From contig NZ_FNRJ01000003.1 in NCBI RefSeq assembly GCF_900107855.1, positions 62,001-126,000 on the forward strand: a DNA stretch of 64,000 nucleotides. Direction: 5' to 3'. Shown here in pieces: positions 32,383 through 46,190 of the stretch (positions are counted from its first letter, which is position 1; the number at the start of each line of letters is the position of its first letter). A program made the position numbers and the translations under genes. The DNA is from Marinobacterium iners DSM 11526 (GTDB lineage: Bacteria > Pseudomonadota > Gammaproteobacteria > Pseudomonadales > Balneatricaceae). Below the pieces are notes generated by a model. It ran no database searches. It worked only from the letters and a program-made list of their open reading frames with translations, and had not been told where the DNA came from.

Positions 32383-35300
32383 ATGGATGTACACGTGAAC
32401 AACAAAAATCTGCACACACAGCTCAGCCAGTCACTGAACCAGCGTATCCTGATGCTTGATGGCGGTATGGGCACCATGATCCAGGAGCGCAAGCTGTCTG
32501 AGGCGGATTACCGTGGCGATCGCTTTGCCGATTGGCACCTGGACGTTAAGGGCAATAACGACCTTCTGGTGCTGACTCAGCCGGATTTCATTCGCGACAT
32601 TCATATCGCCTACCTTGAGGCAGGCGCGGACATTATCGAAACCAACACCTTCAACGCTACCCGCATCGCCATGGCGGACTACGAGATGGAGGTGCTGACC
32701 CGCGAAATCAACGTGGCTGCTGCCCGCCTGGCACGCGAGGCGGCTGACAGGATAACAGCCCAAACTCCTGATCGCCCTCGCTATGTAGCCGGGGTGCTGG
32801 GTCCGACTAACCGTACAGCGACCATTTCACCGGATGTAAACGATCCAGGTTATCGCAATGTGACCTTTGATGAGCTGGTAGAGGCCTACACCGAGTCCAT
32901 CGACGGTTTGCTTGAAGGTGGTATTGACATCATTCTGATCGAAACCATCTTTGACACCCTAAACGCCAAAGCGGCGATCTATGCCATTGAACACTACTTT
33001 GAGCAGCATGATATTCGCCTGCCGGTGATGATCTCAGGCACCATCACCGATGCCTCCGGGCGTACGCTTTCCGGCCAGACCACCGAAGCCTTCTGGAACT
33101 CGGTACGTCACGCCCGCCCGATCAGTATTGGGCTCAACTGTGCTTTGGGGCCGAAAGAGCTGCGCCAGTACGTGGAAGAGCTGTCCCGAGTGGCCGATAC
33201 CTTCGTATCCGTGCACCCCAATGCAGGCCTGCCCAATGCATTCGGCGAGTATGACGAAACGCCCGAACAGATGGCAGACGAAATCCGCGAGTGGGCACAA
33301 TCCGGTTTTGTGAATATCGTTGGTGGCTGCTGCGGTACTACGCCGGAACATATCCGCGTTATTCGCGAAGCGCTGCTGGATCAGGCGCCACGGCAAATTC
33401 CTGAACTGGCTGTCGAGTGTCGCCTCTCCGGTCTGGAGCCGATGAATATTGGTGCAGATACCTTGTTCATCAATGTGGGTGAGCGCACCAATGTCACCGG
33501 CTCGGCCAAGTTCCGTCGCCTGATTAAGGAGGGTGACTACGAAACAGCACTTGAAGTGGCCCGCCAGCAGGTGGAAAACGGTGCCCAGATCATCGACATC
33601 AACATGGATGAAGGGATGCTGGATGCCGAAGCCGCGATGAACCGCTTCCTGAACCTGATCGCCTCTGAGCCTGACATCTCACGGGTGCCGATCATGCTCG
33701 ACTCCTCCAAGTGGCATGTGATGGAGGAAGGGCTCAAGCGCATTCAGGGCAAGGGTGTGGTCAACTCGATCAGCCTCAAGGAAGGCGAAGAGAACTTCAT
33801 CGCACAGGCGCGCAAGATTCGTCAGTACGGTGCCGCTGTAGTGGTCATGGCGTTTGATGAGTCCGGTCAGGCTGATACCTACAAGCGCAAAATCGAAATC
33901 TGTGAGCGTTCCTACCGTGTGCTGGTGGACAAGGTGGGGTTCCCGCCGGAAGATATCATCTTTGACCCCAATATCTTCGCCATTGCCACCGGGATCGAAG
34001 AACACGACAACTACGCCAACGATTTCATCAATGCGACTGGCTGGATCAAGCAGCACCTGCCCTACGCCAAGGTGTCCGGTGGTGTGTCCAACGTTTCCTT
34101 CTCGTTTCGCGGCAACGACAAGGTGCGTGAAGCGATTCACTGTGTCTTCCTGTACCACGCCATTAAAAACGGCATGGATATGGGTATCGTTAATGCCGGC
34201 CAGCTGGCGATCTATGATGACCTGCCGGAAGATCTGCGCGAGCATGTTGAAGACATCGTTCTGAACCGACGCGCAGACGGCACCGAGCGGATGCTTGAGC
34301 TGGCGGAGAAATACCGGGGCGGCGCCTCCGAATCTTCGGTCAAACAGGATCTTGAGTGGCGCAGCTGGGAGGTCAATAAACGGCTTGCCCACGCACTGGT
34401 CAAAGGTATTGCTGACTATGTCGAAGAGGATGTGGAAGAGTGTCGCCACCTCTATGAGCGCCCGCTGCAGGTAATTGAAGGTCCGCTGATGGATGGCATG
34501 GGCATCGTGGGCGACCTTTTCGGTGCCGGCAAAATGTTCCTGCCCCAGGTGGTCAAGTCCGCTCGCGTGATGAAAAAGGCTGTTGCCTACCTTATGCCTT
34601 TCATAGAAGAGGAAAAGGCTGACAATGCCAGCAGCTCCGCCGGCAAGGTGATCATGGCCACCGTGAAAGGTGACGTTCATGACATAGGCAAGAATATCGT
34701 TGGTGTCGTTCTGCAGTGCAATAACTTCGAAATCGTTGATTTGGGTGTAATGGTACCTTCGGAAAAGATTCTGCAGGCCGCCCGTGAACACAACGCCGAT
34801 ATTATTGGCCTCTCCGGTTTGATCACCCCGTCTCTGGACGAAATGGTACATGTGGCAAAAGAGATGCAGCGCCAGGGCTTTACCATTCCGTTGATGATTG
34901 GCGGTGCCACTACCTCCAAGGCGCATACGGCGGTGAAGATTGAACCCAACTACAAGAACAATCAGGTCGTGCATGTTACCAACGCTTCGCGCTCTGTTGG
35001 TGTTGCTTCATCGCTGCTGTCTGAGACAAAAAGAATCAATTTCATCAAAGAGATACAGGATGAATATCAGGCAGTACGCGAACGTCACGCAGCGCGCCAG
35101 AATGATCAGCGCCGAGTAACACTGGAAGCCGCCCGTGCCAACCGTCAGCCGATCGACTGGAGTGGTTACACCCCCGTCGCGCCAGCCAAACCAGGTATTC
35201 ATGTGTTCGAGGACTATGACCTGGAGGAGTTGAGCCATTACATTGACTGGACGCCCTTCTTCCAATCATGGGAGCTGGCCGGGCGTTTCCCGCGCATTCT

Positions 35301-36105
35301 GGATGATGAAATTGTCGGTGAAGAAGCACGCAAGCTGTATGAAGATGCCAAACGGATGCTGCGCGATATCATCGACAACAAAAAGCTGCGCGCCCGTGGC
35401 GTTATCGGCCTGTTCCCGGCCAACAGCCGCAACGCGGATGACATCGAAATCTATACTGATGACACGCGGGACCAGATACGCATGCGCGTGCACCACCTTC
35501 GTCAGCAGACGCAAAAAGTCGAGGGGCGCTACAACCATTGTTTGGGTGACTATGTTGCTCCCCATGACTCGGGTGTTGACGACTACGTCGGCGCATTTGC
35601 GGTCACGGCCGGCATCGGTATCGATAAAATGATCGCCGAGTTTGAAGCTGACCATGATGACTATAACAGCATCATGGTCAAGGCCCTTGCTGACCGCTTG
35701 GCTGAAGCTTTTGCCGAGTGCATGCACAAGCGTGTTCGCACCGAGTTTTGGGGCTATGCCGCCGATGAAAACCTCGACAATGATGCACTGATTCGTGAGC
35801 AGTATCAGGGTATTCGCCCTGCTCCGGGCTACCCGGCCTGCCCTGACCATACTGAAAAGGCTCTGCTGTGGGAGCTGCTGGATGTGGAGCATAACGCAGG
35901 CATGACGTTGACCGACAGTTTTGCCATGCTGCCGACCGCAGCGGTCAGCGGCTGGTATTTCAGCCATCCTGATGCGCGATACTTCGGCGTTGCCAAAATT
36001 GGTGAAGACCAGGTCGAAAGCTATGCCAAGCGCAAGGGGATGAGCATGGATGAGGCCGAACGTTGGCTGGCACCCAATCTGGGCTATGAGCCGGAACAGA
36101 GCTGA
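32383..36105 (+). CDS. metH: Cobalamin-dependent methionine synthase
   Basis: A 1240-residue full-length MetH. Homocysteine domain about 10-335 with zinc ligands in G-L-N-C-A-L-G (about Cys251) and G-G-C-C-G-T-T (about 318-319). Folate domain about 355-615 ([13 protein letters not shown]). Cobalamin domains about 650-895 with D-V-H-D-I-G-K-N, whose histidine (about 765) binds cobalt, and G-L-S-G-L-I. AdoMet reactivation domain about 920-1240 ([12 protein letters not shown]). It regenerates methionine from homocysteine using methyl-tetrahydrofolate. ATG 32383 with AAAGG eight bases upstream is preferred over a TTG 36 bases earlier. No B12-independent MetE is in the window. Confidence 0.97.
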   Translation: MDVHVNNKNLHTQLSQSLNQRILMLDGGMGTMIQERKLSEADYRGDRFADWHLDVKGNNDLLVLTQPDFIRDIHIAYLEAGADIIETNTFNATRIAMADYEMEVLTREINVAAARLAREAADRITAQTPDRPRYVAGVLGPTNRTATISPDVNDPGYRNVTFDELVEAYTESIDGLLEGGIDIILIETIFDTLNAKAAIYAIEHYFEQHDIRLPVMISGTITDASGRTLSGQTTEAFWNSVRHARPISIGLNCALGPKELRQYVEELSRVADTFVSVHPNAGLPNAFGEYDETPEQMADEIREWAQSGFVNIVGGCCGTTPEHIRVIREALLDQAPRQIPELAVECRLSGLEPMNIGADTLFINVGERTNVTGSAKFRRLIKEGDYETALEVARQQVENGAQIIDINMDEGMLDAEAAMNRFLNLIASEPDISRVPIMLDSSKWHVMEEGLKRIQGKGVVNSISLKEGEENFIAQARKIRQYGAAVVVMAFDESGQADTYKRKIEICERSYRVLVDKVGFPPEDIIFDPNIFAIATGIEEHDNYANDFINATGWIKQHLPYAKVSGGVSNVSFSFRGNDKVREAIHCVFLYHAIKNGMDMGIVNAGQLAIYDDLPEDLREHVEDIVLNRRADGTERMLELAEKYRGGASESSVKQDLEWRSWEVNKRLAHALVKGIADYVEEDVEECRHLYERPLQVIEGPLMDGMGIVGDLFGAGKMFLPQVVKSARVMKKAVAYLMPFIEEEKADNASSSAGKVIMATVKGDVHDIGKNIVGVVLQCNNFEIVDLGVMVPSEKILQAAREHNADIIGLSGLITPSLDEMVHVAKEMQRQGFTIPLMIGGATTSKAHTAVKIEPNYKNNQVVHVTNASRSVGVASSLLSETKRINFIKEIQDEYQAVRERHAARQNDQRRVTLEAARANRQPIDWSGYTPVAPAKPGIHVFEDYDLEELSHYIDWTPFFQSWELAGRFPRILDDEIVGEEARKLYEDAKRMLRDIIDNKKLRARGVIGLFPANSRNADDIEIYTDDTRDQIRMRVHHLRQQTQKVEGRYNHCLGDYVAPHDSGVDDYVGAFAVTAGIGIDKMIAEFEADHDDYNSIMVKALADRLAEAFAECMHKRVRTEFWGYAADENLDNDALIREQYQGIRPAPGYPACPDHTEKALLWELLDVEHNAGMTLTDSFAMLPTAAVSGWYFSHPDARYFGVAKIGEDQVESYAKRKGMSMDEAERWLAPNLGYEPEQS

Positions 36106-36121
36106 CCCCTCGTTTCGCACT

Positions 36122-36156
36122 AACCTGACAGGCTTTCCGGCCGGGCCTGTCAGGTT
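36122..36156 (+). terminator. Terminator after metH
   Basis: Perfect 12-base arms (AACCTGACAGGC and its complement) around an 11-base GC-rich loop, 16 bases past the metH stop. The following GTTGGTTTG is only moderately T-rich. Confidence 0.75.
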
Positions 36157-36368
36157 GTTGGTTTGCTACATTCAATCACGCCTTTTTATCATCTCAGGCC
36201 CATTCTTTAGCCCTAAGTCGATAGTGCCCGGGTATCAAAAAGCCCCTTCAGCCTTTATAATTTGTAGCCGATTTACAAGCGCCAGGCTCATTCATACAGC
36301 GCAGGGTGATTATCCATCGCCCGAACGAGCCCTTGGCAATCCAGCCATAAATCATTTCGGGGAAAAAC

Positions 36369-38597
<2,229 letters not shown>

Positions 38598-38615
38598 TCA
38601 TTGAGATCTAAAAAG

Positions 38616-38644
38616 AAAAAACCCGGGCAAGCCCGGGTTTTTTG
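38616..38644 (+). terminator. Strong terminator after idh
   Basis: ACCCGGGC/GCCCGGGT arms with a two-base loop, extended by A/T pairs, with T6 on the plus strand and a similar T tract on the minus strand. It can end idh and also the leftward peptidase gene that stops at 38697. Confidence 0.93.
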
Positions 38645-38696
38645 TGTCTGTCCGTAAGTATCACGGCAGCCATGTTGATGCTGCCGCAAGCGGAAT

Positions 38697-41618
38697 TCAG
38701 ATTTCGATTCTCTCCCACTCTGCCGGCAGTGAATCTGCAGCTTTGTGACTGGTCACAACAGCCATACTCGCCTTTTCGGGCGAGAGCCAGGTCGATGCCA
38801 CGCGCTTGAGGTCATCAAGCGTGACCGACAGAATCCGCTGGCGGAAGGCCTGACGCACCTCTGGCGTGCGGCCGAACAAGCTACTGTGGTAGGTCGATTT
38901 GGCTTCTCCGGCTGGGGAGCCGGGCTTATCCATGGAGCTGACTACACCCAGAATCGCCTCCTGTAGTCGCTGGGGATCCCCCTCAGAGGTGGCCAACCAC
39001 TGCAGCGCCTGATCGAAGTCGTCCAGCGTTCCCTCTATGCGCGGATCGCGATAGGAAAAGAAGCGGAAGGTGGCATCGCCATTGTCCTGCCCGGCGCCTG
39101 CCCCATAGGCCCCACCCTTCTCTCGGATGGCACGGTGAAGGTAGCCGTTACGCAAATAGTCACCCAGCACGGTCAGTGCTGCTGCGTCCGGGTGGCCTGT
39201 TGGTACTGTCGGGTAGGCCTTGGCACAGAAACTGACCTGGGTACTGGTCAGCCATAGCTGCTGAACCGCCGAGCGGGTTTCGGGCAATGACAGAGCAACA
39301 AAATCACCTCGACTGTCAGCCTGACCTATCCAGAACTGCTCAAGCTGCTGACGCAGACTGTCACGATGCTCCTCTTCACCGACCAGCAGGAAGCGACGAG
39401 GCGCCGACCGAATACGCTCATGCAGCGCCGTCAGCTCAGCTGACAGAGCCGTCAGCATATTCTCCTCTGCCAGACTTTTGTCCAGATGTTTGACAAAGCG
39501 TACGCCGGCAAGGCCACGGGTCTGGTGTGACAGTCGGGCTACCGGGCTGAAACCGGCCCCTGCGGCCATCATCGCCAGGCTGTGGCCTGATCCGGTAATG
39601 CTCTGCTCACGGCGTGCACGCTGTTGCGCCACAATTTCACGGATGCGGGCAGTTTCATCAAAACGCGCATCAGCAAGCGTTTCGGCCATTAGAGCAGTCA
39701 ATTTTTCACTATTAACGCTAAGGGCCTTGCCGGACATCACCAGATAGGCATTGACCTGTTGTTCGTCATCGACGCTGCCTCGCAGGCTTGTGTAAGCATG
39801 CAGTCCACCGGTCACTTGGCTCTGGTAGGCCTGGTTGGCGCGATAGTCGCGATCACCACAGCCGAGCTCTGTCAGGCAGTAGGTGTACAGTGGCATAAGG
39901 GACTGTTCACGCTCACTCAGTTCAGGCAGGTCAAGAATCACCTGCTGGTAAACCAGACCGTTGGTACCGGCACCAAACCAGGTCGTTTTAAGCGGATCGG
40001 TGGCCAGTTCAGTGGCAGTCGGCAGGTTAAGCTCAGCCGGGACGTCCTCAAGGGTGACACAGGGCAGAATGCTGTCATCATCAACCTGCTGTTGGCGTGC
40101 TTCAAGCGCCTGAGAACGATCAATAATATCTTGTTTATCGCTTTCGCTCAGGCCCGCCTTGATCTGTTCCAACCGTGCCGCTTCAGCTGCATCACGACGG
40201 GCAGCCAGTTCGGCATCCGGTCGCAGTGTCAGGCGCACACGGTGCGGATTGTCCAGCAGCCAGCGGCGTACCAGCCCAGGAATGAACGCTGGATCCTTGA
40301 TCTGCTCGCGCAGCTTTTCCAGGGCGGGATCAATGTCCAGCACCCCAATCGGGTTGCCCTGGTGAATGGCCGCCGGCATGGTCGACAGAATTAGTTGCAG
40401 ACCAAATGGGTAGCCGTCACCGGTAATTTCACGCTGACTCAGCTCCAGCTGATGAAGCTGGGCCTCAACCGTTTCCTGCGGTACGCCCTCTTCTGCAACC
40501 TTTTCAAGCGTATCGATCACCAGTTGCTCGAAGGCCGCCGCCTTTTCAGGCTCGCTGCCTTCAAGGCCACACATAAAGCTCATCTCGCGGTTGGAGTCTT
40601 CAAGTCCGCACAGCGGTGAAGGGGCGCTGCCCAGATCGGTCGATTCAAGTGCTGCCCGTAATGGTGAGCTGGAGTTGTCCAGCAACACCCGACTGAGCAG
40701 GTGGGCCTGCATCAGCTGATCAAGCTCAATCGAACGCGGCAGCAGCCAGCCTATGACATGATGGGTAGATGCTGTCAGGTCGTCCTGTTCGAGCGCATAC
40801 GCTTCTTCAACTCTCAAAGGGGCGAAATAACGCTTCTCGTTGTCTACGCTCAATGTCTCATCACGGCGTTCAAAGCGGGACAGAGCTTGCTCTTCAAAGC
40901 GCTGCTGCAGCTCTTCAACCGGCAGGTTGCCAAAGGTCATGAAGACTGCGTTGCTGGGATGGTAATGACTGCGGTAGAACTCCAGCAGTTCTTCGTAACT
41001 GAGATCCGGAATACAGTCCGGCTCACCACCGCTGTTGTAATGATAGGTGGTGGTGGGAAACAGGTAGCGTGTCAGCGTTTGCCACAGCGTGGAAACCGGT
41101 GAGCTCATTGCCCCCTTCATCTCGTTGTATACCACCCCCTTGTACACCAGTGAGGAGTCAGGGTTGGCTGCTTCGCTGAACTCGACACGATGTCCTTCCT
41201 GAGCAAAATCCAGTGGATCAAGTCGTGAAAAGAAGGTGGCATCCAGATACACATCCAGCAGATTGAAGAAATCCTTCCGGTTCTGGCTGGCAAAGGGATA
41301 AGCCGTCCAGTCACTGCTGGTGAAAGCATTCATGAACGTATTAAGCGAGCGCCGGGTCATCATGAAGAAGGGGTCGCGAACCGGATAGCGCTCACTGCCA
41401 CAGAGTGCGGTGTGCTCCAGAATGTGTGCCACACCGGTAGAGTCTTCCGGCATGGTTCTGAACGCAACCAGAAATACATTCTCATCATGCTCTGACGCAA
41501 TGTGATAATGCAGCGCCCCAGTTGTAATGTGCTCATACTCCGCCACTTCAATATTGAGTGACTCAATCGCCTTGTGTTGTAGAAAGCGGAACCCGGGATG
41601 ACAGATTTCAGTATGCAT
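38697..41618 (-). CDS. M16C zinc metallopeptidase, presequence-protease-like
   Basis: A 973-residue pitrilysin-family peptidase of the PreP (M16C) type. The inverted zinc motif H-I-L-E-H (in V-A-H-I-L-E-H-T-A-L-C-G-S, about residues 65-69) and the distal glutamate in Y-N-E-M-K-G-A-M-S-S are present, so it should be active. Four M16 modules form two halves enclosing a chamber that degrades peptides. No signal peptide is visible, so it probably acts in the cytoplasm on short peptides. I start it at 41618, where AAGG precedes the ATG by seven bases; a start eight codons earlier (41642) lacks one. Confidence 0.92.
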   Translation of the reverse strand: MHTEICHPGFRFLQHKAIESLNIEVAEYEHITTGALHYHIASEHDENVFLVAFRTMPEDSTGVAHILEHTALCGSERYPVRDPFFMMTRRSLNTFMNAFTSSDWTAYPFASQNRKDFFNLLDVYLDATFFSRLDPLDFAQEGHRVEFSEAANPDSSLVYKGVVYNEMKGAMSSPVSTLWQTLTRYLFPTTTYHYNSGGEPDCIPDLSYEELLEFYRSHYHPSNAVFMTFGNLPVEELQQRFEEQALSRFERRDETLSVDNEKRYFAPLRVEEAYALEQDDLTASTHHVIGWLLPRSIELDQLMQAHLLSRVLLDNSSSPLRAALESTDLGSAPSPLCGLEDSNREMSFMCGLEGSEPEKAAAFEQLVIDTLEKVAEEGVPQETVEAQLHQLELSQREITGDGYPFGLQLILSTMPAAIHQGNPIGVLDIDPALEKLREQIKDPAFIPGLVRRWLLDNPHRVRLTLRPDAELAARRDAAEAARLEQIKAGLSESDKQDIIDRSQALEARQQQVDDDSILPCVTLEDVPAELNLPTATELATDPLKTTWFGAGTNGLVYQQVILDLPELSEREQSLMPLYTYCLTELGCGDRDYRANQAYQSQVTGGLHAYTSLRGSVDDEQQVNAYLVMSGKALSVNSEKLTALMAETLADARFDETARIREIVAQQRARREQSITGSGHSLAMMAAGAGFSPVARLSHQTRGLAGVRFVKHLDKSLAEENMLTALSAELTALHERIRSAPRRFLLVGEEEHRDSLRQQLEQFWIGQADSRGDFVALSLPETRSAVQQLWLTSTQVSFCAKAYPTVPTGHPDAAALTVLGDYLRNGYLHRAIREKGGAYGAGAGQDNGDATFRFFSYRDPRIEGTLDDFDQALQWLATSEGDPQRLQEAILGVVSSMDKPGSPAGEAKSTYHSSLFGRTPEVRQAFRQRILSVTLDDLKRVASTWLSPEKASMAVVTSHKAADSLPAEWERIEI

Positions 41619-41816
41619 AGAGTGCCTTGTGTCGGAATTCATGTCGTATTTACCTCATTGTAACCATTCCGGATCATCATTGCAGTTCAACCTGACTGGC
41701 CTGTTTGTTGCGCTGCCGCATGACGCTTGTCGGAATGGCTGTAGTGCTGGAAAAGAACAGACGATTCATTCCCAATCCCAGTCTATACAGGCGATTTTGG
41801 CTGATCGAAAATATTA

Positions 41817-41892
41817 TTGTGCAATGCACAAAACAGGCTTGACACTCTGCTTCAGGATCACTAAAGTGAACTCATTGTTGCAATGCACAAAA
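41817..41892 (+). promoter_or_regulatory. Phasin-1 promoter flanked by TGCA repeats
   Basis: TTGACA (41839-41844) and TAAAGT (41862-41867) with 17-base spacing. The same 14 bases TGCAATGCACAAAA occur at 41820-41833, just upstream of the -35 box, and at 41879-41892, just downstream of the start point. The first copy sits in the inverted repeat TTGTGCA-A-TGCACAA (41817-41831). This layout suits a repressor bound on both sides of the promoter, for example a PhaR-type phasin regulator, whose known sites are also TGC/GCA-rich. The rest of the 316-base gap shows no gene. Confidence 0.6.
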
Positions 41893-41934
41893 ACGCAGCG
41901 AATGCTGCAAACGTCATTGAAGAGGTGACTTACT

Positions 41935-42321
41935 ATGTACGAGAACATGAAAGACAAAATGAAGCCGGTCATGGATATGGCTGAAATCAACAAAAAGACC
42001 ACCGAGAAGCTGATTGCTTTGCAGTCTGCCTACGTGTCTGAATTTGTTAATGCCAGCCTGAACCAGATGAAGACCCTGTCTGAGTCACGCGATCCCAAGG
42101 CTGCACTGGAGCTTCAGGTCAAGTATCTGAAAGAGATCGAAGCCAAACTGACAGACGTGGCCGAGAAAGAGATGGCTGCTCTGGTTGAAGCCAAGGAAGA
42201 ACTTACCGGTCTGGTTGAGAAAAGCGTTGCCGAAATCGGTGACCTGAAGGACGTTCCCTTCATGGCTGAGCTGCAGAAGTTCATGAAGCCGATGGACATG
42301 GCTGCCAAAAGCAGCAAGTAA
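41935..42321 (+). CDS. Phasin family protein (1)
   Basis: A 128-residue, almost fully alpha-helical phasin. It opens M-Y-E-N-M-K-D-K-M-K-P-V and carries the family-type M-A-E-I-N-K-K-T-T-E-K and L-E-L-Q-V-K-Y-L-K-E-I-E segments. Phasins coat polyhydroxyalkanoate granules and control their size and number. GAGG lies upstream of the ATG. No PHA synthase or depolymerase is in the window. A second phasin gene follows 271 bases later in the same orientation, similar over the first about 95 residues, so the two probably arose by duplication. An imperfect GC-rich hairpin at 42329-42357 may weakly terminate this transcript. Confidence 0.9.
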   Translation: MYENMKDKMKPVMDMAEINKKTTEKLIALQSAYVSEFVNASLNQMKTLSESRDPKAALELQVKYLKEIEAKLTDVAEKEMAALVEAKEELTGLVEKSVAEIGDLKDVPFMAELQKFMKPMDMAAKSSK

Positions 42322-42495
42322 ATCGGTGGTTGGGGTTGTGCGTTTGCACAATCCCCGACCTGCTGGCTGCGCTTGATTGACTCATCCGTGGCATGTATTC
42401 ATGCACTGCTACTGTCTGCTAAAAGATACTGAATTTCGTCGATCTGGCAGCAGATTAACGCAAATCAAAAAGAATTCACTTTGTTGGCTGCAGGT

Positions 42496-42550
42496 TTGAC
42501 AGAGTGAGAATTGAATGTCTATCATGCAGTTTTTGCACCGCAGCAAAAAC
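42496..42550 (+). promoter_or_regulatory. Phasin-2 promoter with inverted repeat
   Basis: TTGACA (42496-42501) with TATCAT (42520-42525) at 18-base spacing. Directly downstream, GTTTTTGC (42529-42536) and GCAAAAAC (42543-42550) form an inverted repeat around ACCGCA, a position where a bound repressor would block transcription. The TGC/GCA theme is shared with the phasin-1 promoter although the exact repeat is not. Confidence 0.5.
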
Positions 42551-42592
42551 GCTGAAGTCGGTTCTTTGCACTGTTATTAAAGGTAAGTGACT

Positions 42593-43087
42593 ATGTACGA
42601 CAACATGTTGAAAGAGATGCAGGACAAAATGAAGCCCGTTACCGAGCTGGCTGAAATCAACAAAAAAGCTGTTGAGAAAATTTTTGCTCTGCAGTCCGGC
42701 TACTTTGCCGATTGCGTTAATGCCAGCCTGGCTCAGGTTAAGGCACTGGCTGAAGTGAAAGAGCCGAAGCAGGCACTGGAGCTTCAGATGGGCTTCATCA
42801 AGCAGCAGGAAGCGAAGTGGACCGAAGTTGCCGAACAGGAGCTGGCCACGCTGAATGAAGTGCGTGAAGAAGTATCCAGCCTGTTCGAGCAGAGCCTGAG
42901 CTCACTGAGCGAAATGCCCTACTTCGACCTGGCCAAACTCGATTTGCCCAAGTTCGACATGAACCAGTTTGATATGACCAAGTTCGATATCAGCAACTTC
43001 ATGCCGAAAACTGAAGCCGAAAAGCCGGCAGCCAAGCCTGCTGCTCGCAAGGCCGCTTCAGCAGCCAGCGCCTCTGCTGCATCCTGA
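42593..43087 (+). CDS. Phasin family protein (2) with pentapeptide-like repeats
   Basis: A 164-residue phasin paralogue of the gene before it (M-Y-D-N-M-L-K-E-M-Q-D-K-M-K-P-V; L-A-E-I-N-K-K-A-V-E-K; L-E-L-Q-M-G-F). The helical body (about 1-105) is followed by five consecutive five-residue units at about residues 111-135 (FDLAK, LDLPK, FDMNQ, FDMTK, FDISN), then an Ala/Lys/Pro/Ser tail (P-A-A-K-P-A-A-R-K) like those of DNA- or granule-bridging phasins such as PhaF. ATG 42593 is used, with AAGG upstream, rather than GTG 42587. The tail could bind nucleic acid; this is inference. Confidence 0.88.
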   Translation: MYDNMLKEMQDKMKPVTELAEINKKAVEKIFALQSGYFADCVNASLAQVKALAEVKEPKQALELQMGFIKQQEAKWTEVAEQELATLNEVREEVSSLFEQSLSSLSEMPYFDLAKLDLPKFDMNQFDMTKFDISNFMPKTEAEKPAAKPAARKAASAASASAAS

Positions 43088-43109
43088 TACCGCCTCTTCG
43101 CTGTATATG

Positions 43110-43140
43110 AAATGACCGCCCAAGGGCGGTCATTTTTGTT
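43110..43140. terminator. Terminator between phasin 2 and the ubi gene
   Basis: Perfect 12-base arms (AAATGACCGCCC and complement) with a two-base loop and a T5 tract on the plus strand. It ends the phasin transcript and, with a shorter T tract, may also serve the convergent ubiquinone gene. Confidence 0.9.
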
Positions 43141-43154
43141 TCTGTACCGAGCGC

Positions 43155-44363
43155 CTATCTGGCCAGATCGGGTAGCTCTCCTCTGAGCCCCATCGCAAAC
43201 TCCATTACCCGGTTACGTGCCGGCGGCAAGTGCCCGGCCAGCCCCAAGCCCGCATTCCGAAGCAGTTTGAGCGGCCCGATATCATTGCTGAATATGCGAT
43301 AGAATCCGTCCATGACTTGCATCATCAGCAGGTTGTGGCGGCGGCGCTGTTTCTCGAAACGCTCAAGCATACTGAGATCACTGATGGATTCGCCACATTG
43401 ATGCGCTGCAAGCAGCGTTTGTGCCAGTGCAGCTGCATCCAGCAGACCAATATTGACGCCCTGCCCGGCCAACGGATGAATCATATGGGCAGCGTCCCCG
43501 ACCAGCACAACCCCTTCATGGCAATATTGCTGAGCATGCTGACGTCGCAGCGGGAAACTGCTGCGCCCCTGTATCTCGGTGATATGGCCCAACTCGCTCG
43601 GAAATACAGCATGCAATTGCTGCAGGAATTGTTCTTCAGGCAAGGCCAGAAGGCGTTTGACCTCGTTTGGCGTGTTGTACCACACCAGTGAAGCGTTGTG
43701 TCCACTCAACGGTAAGAAGGCCAGCGGCCCGGTCGGGGTAAACTGCTGCCAGGTGATATCCTGCTGGCCATAGGCGGTCGTGACACCGGCGACCAAGGCA
43801 TGCTGTTCGTAATCCCACTTGGTCACACCGATACCGGCTGCCTTGCGTACCTTTGAGTCTCCGCCATCCGCTGCCACAACCAAACGACCTACCAACTCGC
43901 GGCCATCCTCCAGTTGCACCAGTGTTGCACCGGGAACATAGTCAATCCGCGTTGTGGGAGCTGGCGAAATCAGATCGATATTGTCAAATGCTTTCAGGCG
44001 CTCCAGCAGCGCAATCTGGATCAGGCGGTTTTCAACGATATGACCAAGGTGGTCGTAGCCTATAGCGGTGGCATCAAACTCGGTGGCTGCGGCAGTTGAG
44101 CTTTTCTCCCACACTTTCATGCGTCGGTAGGGGCAGCTGCGCCGGTCCTTTATTCCACCCCAGGCGCCGATATTCTGAAGGAAGCGTTCGGAGGCAATAC
44201 TCAAGGCGGACACGCGCAGATCGTGGGGCTGGGAAGGCTCGAAGCCGGCAGGTAGTTGACGCTCCAGCACGGCCACCGACAGGCCGGAATTACCCAGGGC
44301 GCAGGCCAGTGCCGATCCCACCATTCCGCCACCGACAATCAGAATATCGTATCGGGTTTTCAT
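43155..44363 (-). CDS. UbiH/UbiF-family FAD-dependent ubiquinone hydroxylase
   Basis: A 402-residue flavin monooxygenase. D-I-L-I-V-G-G-G-M-V-G-S-A-L-A is the FAD Rossmann motif, A-A-D-G-G-D-S-K-V-R the DG motif and V-G-D-A-A-H-M-I-H-P-L-A-G-Q-G-V-N the GD motif with the UbiH/COQ6 signature. Members hydroxylate the ubiquinone ring at C1, C5 or C6 (UbiH, UbiI, UbiF) on the inner membrane surface. L-R-V-S-A-L-S and overall length look most like UbiF, but the subfamily should be set by a tree. Single gene, convergent with phasin 2. Confidence 0.88.
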   Translation of the reverse strand: MKTRYDILIVGGGMVGSALACALGNSGLSVAVLERQLPAGFEPSQPHDLRVSALSIASERFLQNIGAWGGIKDRRSCPYRRMKVWEKSSTAAATEFDATAIGYDHLGHIVENRLIQIALLERLKAFDNIDLISPAPTTRIDYVPGATLVQLEDGRELVGRLVVAADGGDSKVRKAAGIGVTKWDYEQHALVAGVTTAYGQQDITWQQFTPTGPLAFLPLSGHNASLVWYNTPNEVKRLLALPEEQFLQQLHAVFPSELGHITEIQGRSSFPLRRQHAQQYCHEGVVLVGDAAHMIHPLAGQGVNIGLLDAAALAQTLLAAHQCGESISDLSMLERFEKQRRRHNLLMMQVMDGFYRIFSNDIGPLKLLRNAGLGLAGHLPPARNRVMEFAMGLRGELPDLAR

Positions 44364-44455
44364 CAGGGTGCTCCTTCAAATCGCAATGCGCGTCAGTATA
44401 CCGGAAGCCCCGAATGGTCGCTTGCGTCAGATCAAACCGTGTCTATTGTGAGCAA

Positions 44456-44487
44456 GGAAACAAAAAGCCCCGCAGTTGCGGGGCTTT
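44456..44487 (-). terminator. Terminator of serS
   Basis: AGCCCCGC with GCGGGGCT arms around a four-base loop, 20 bases after the serS stop, followed on the minus strand by TTTTTGTTTCC. Confidence 0.9.
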
Positions 44488-44506
44488 AGGATAGCGCGAA
44501 GCAGAT

Positions 44507-46186
<1,680 letters not shown>

Positions 46187-46190
<4 letters not shown>

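Noticed and set aside
41643-41816. Small gene between the peptidase and phasin 1
   Set aside because: The open frames there have no ribosome site, no plausible protein composition and run into promoter elements.
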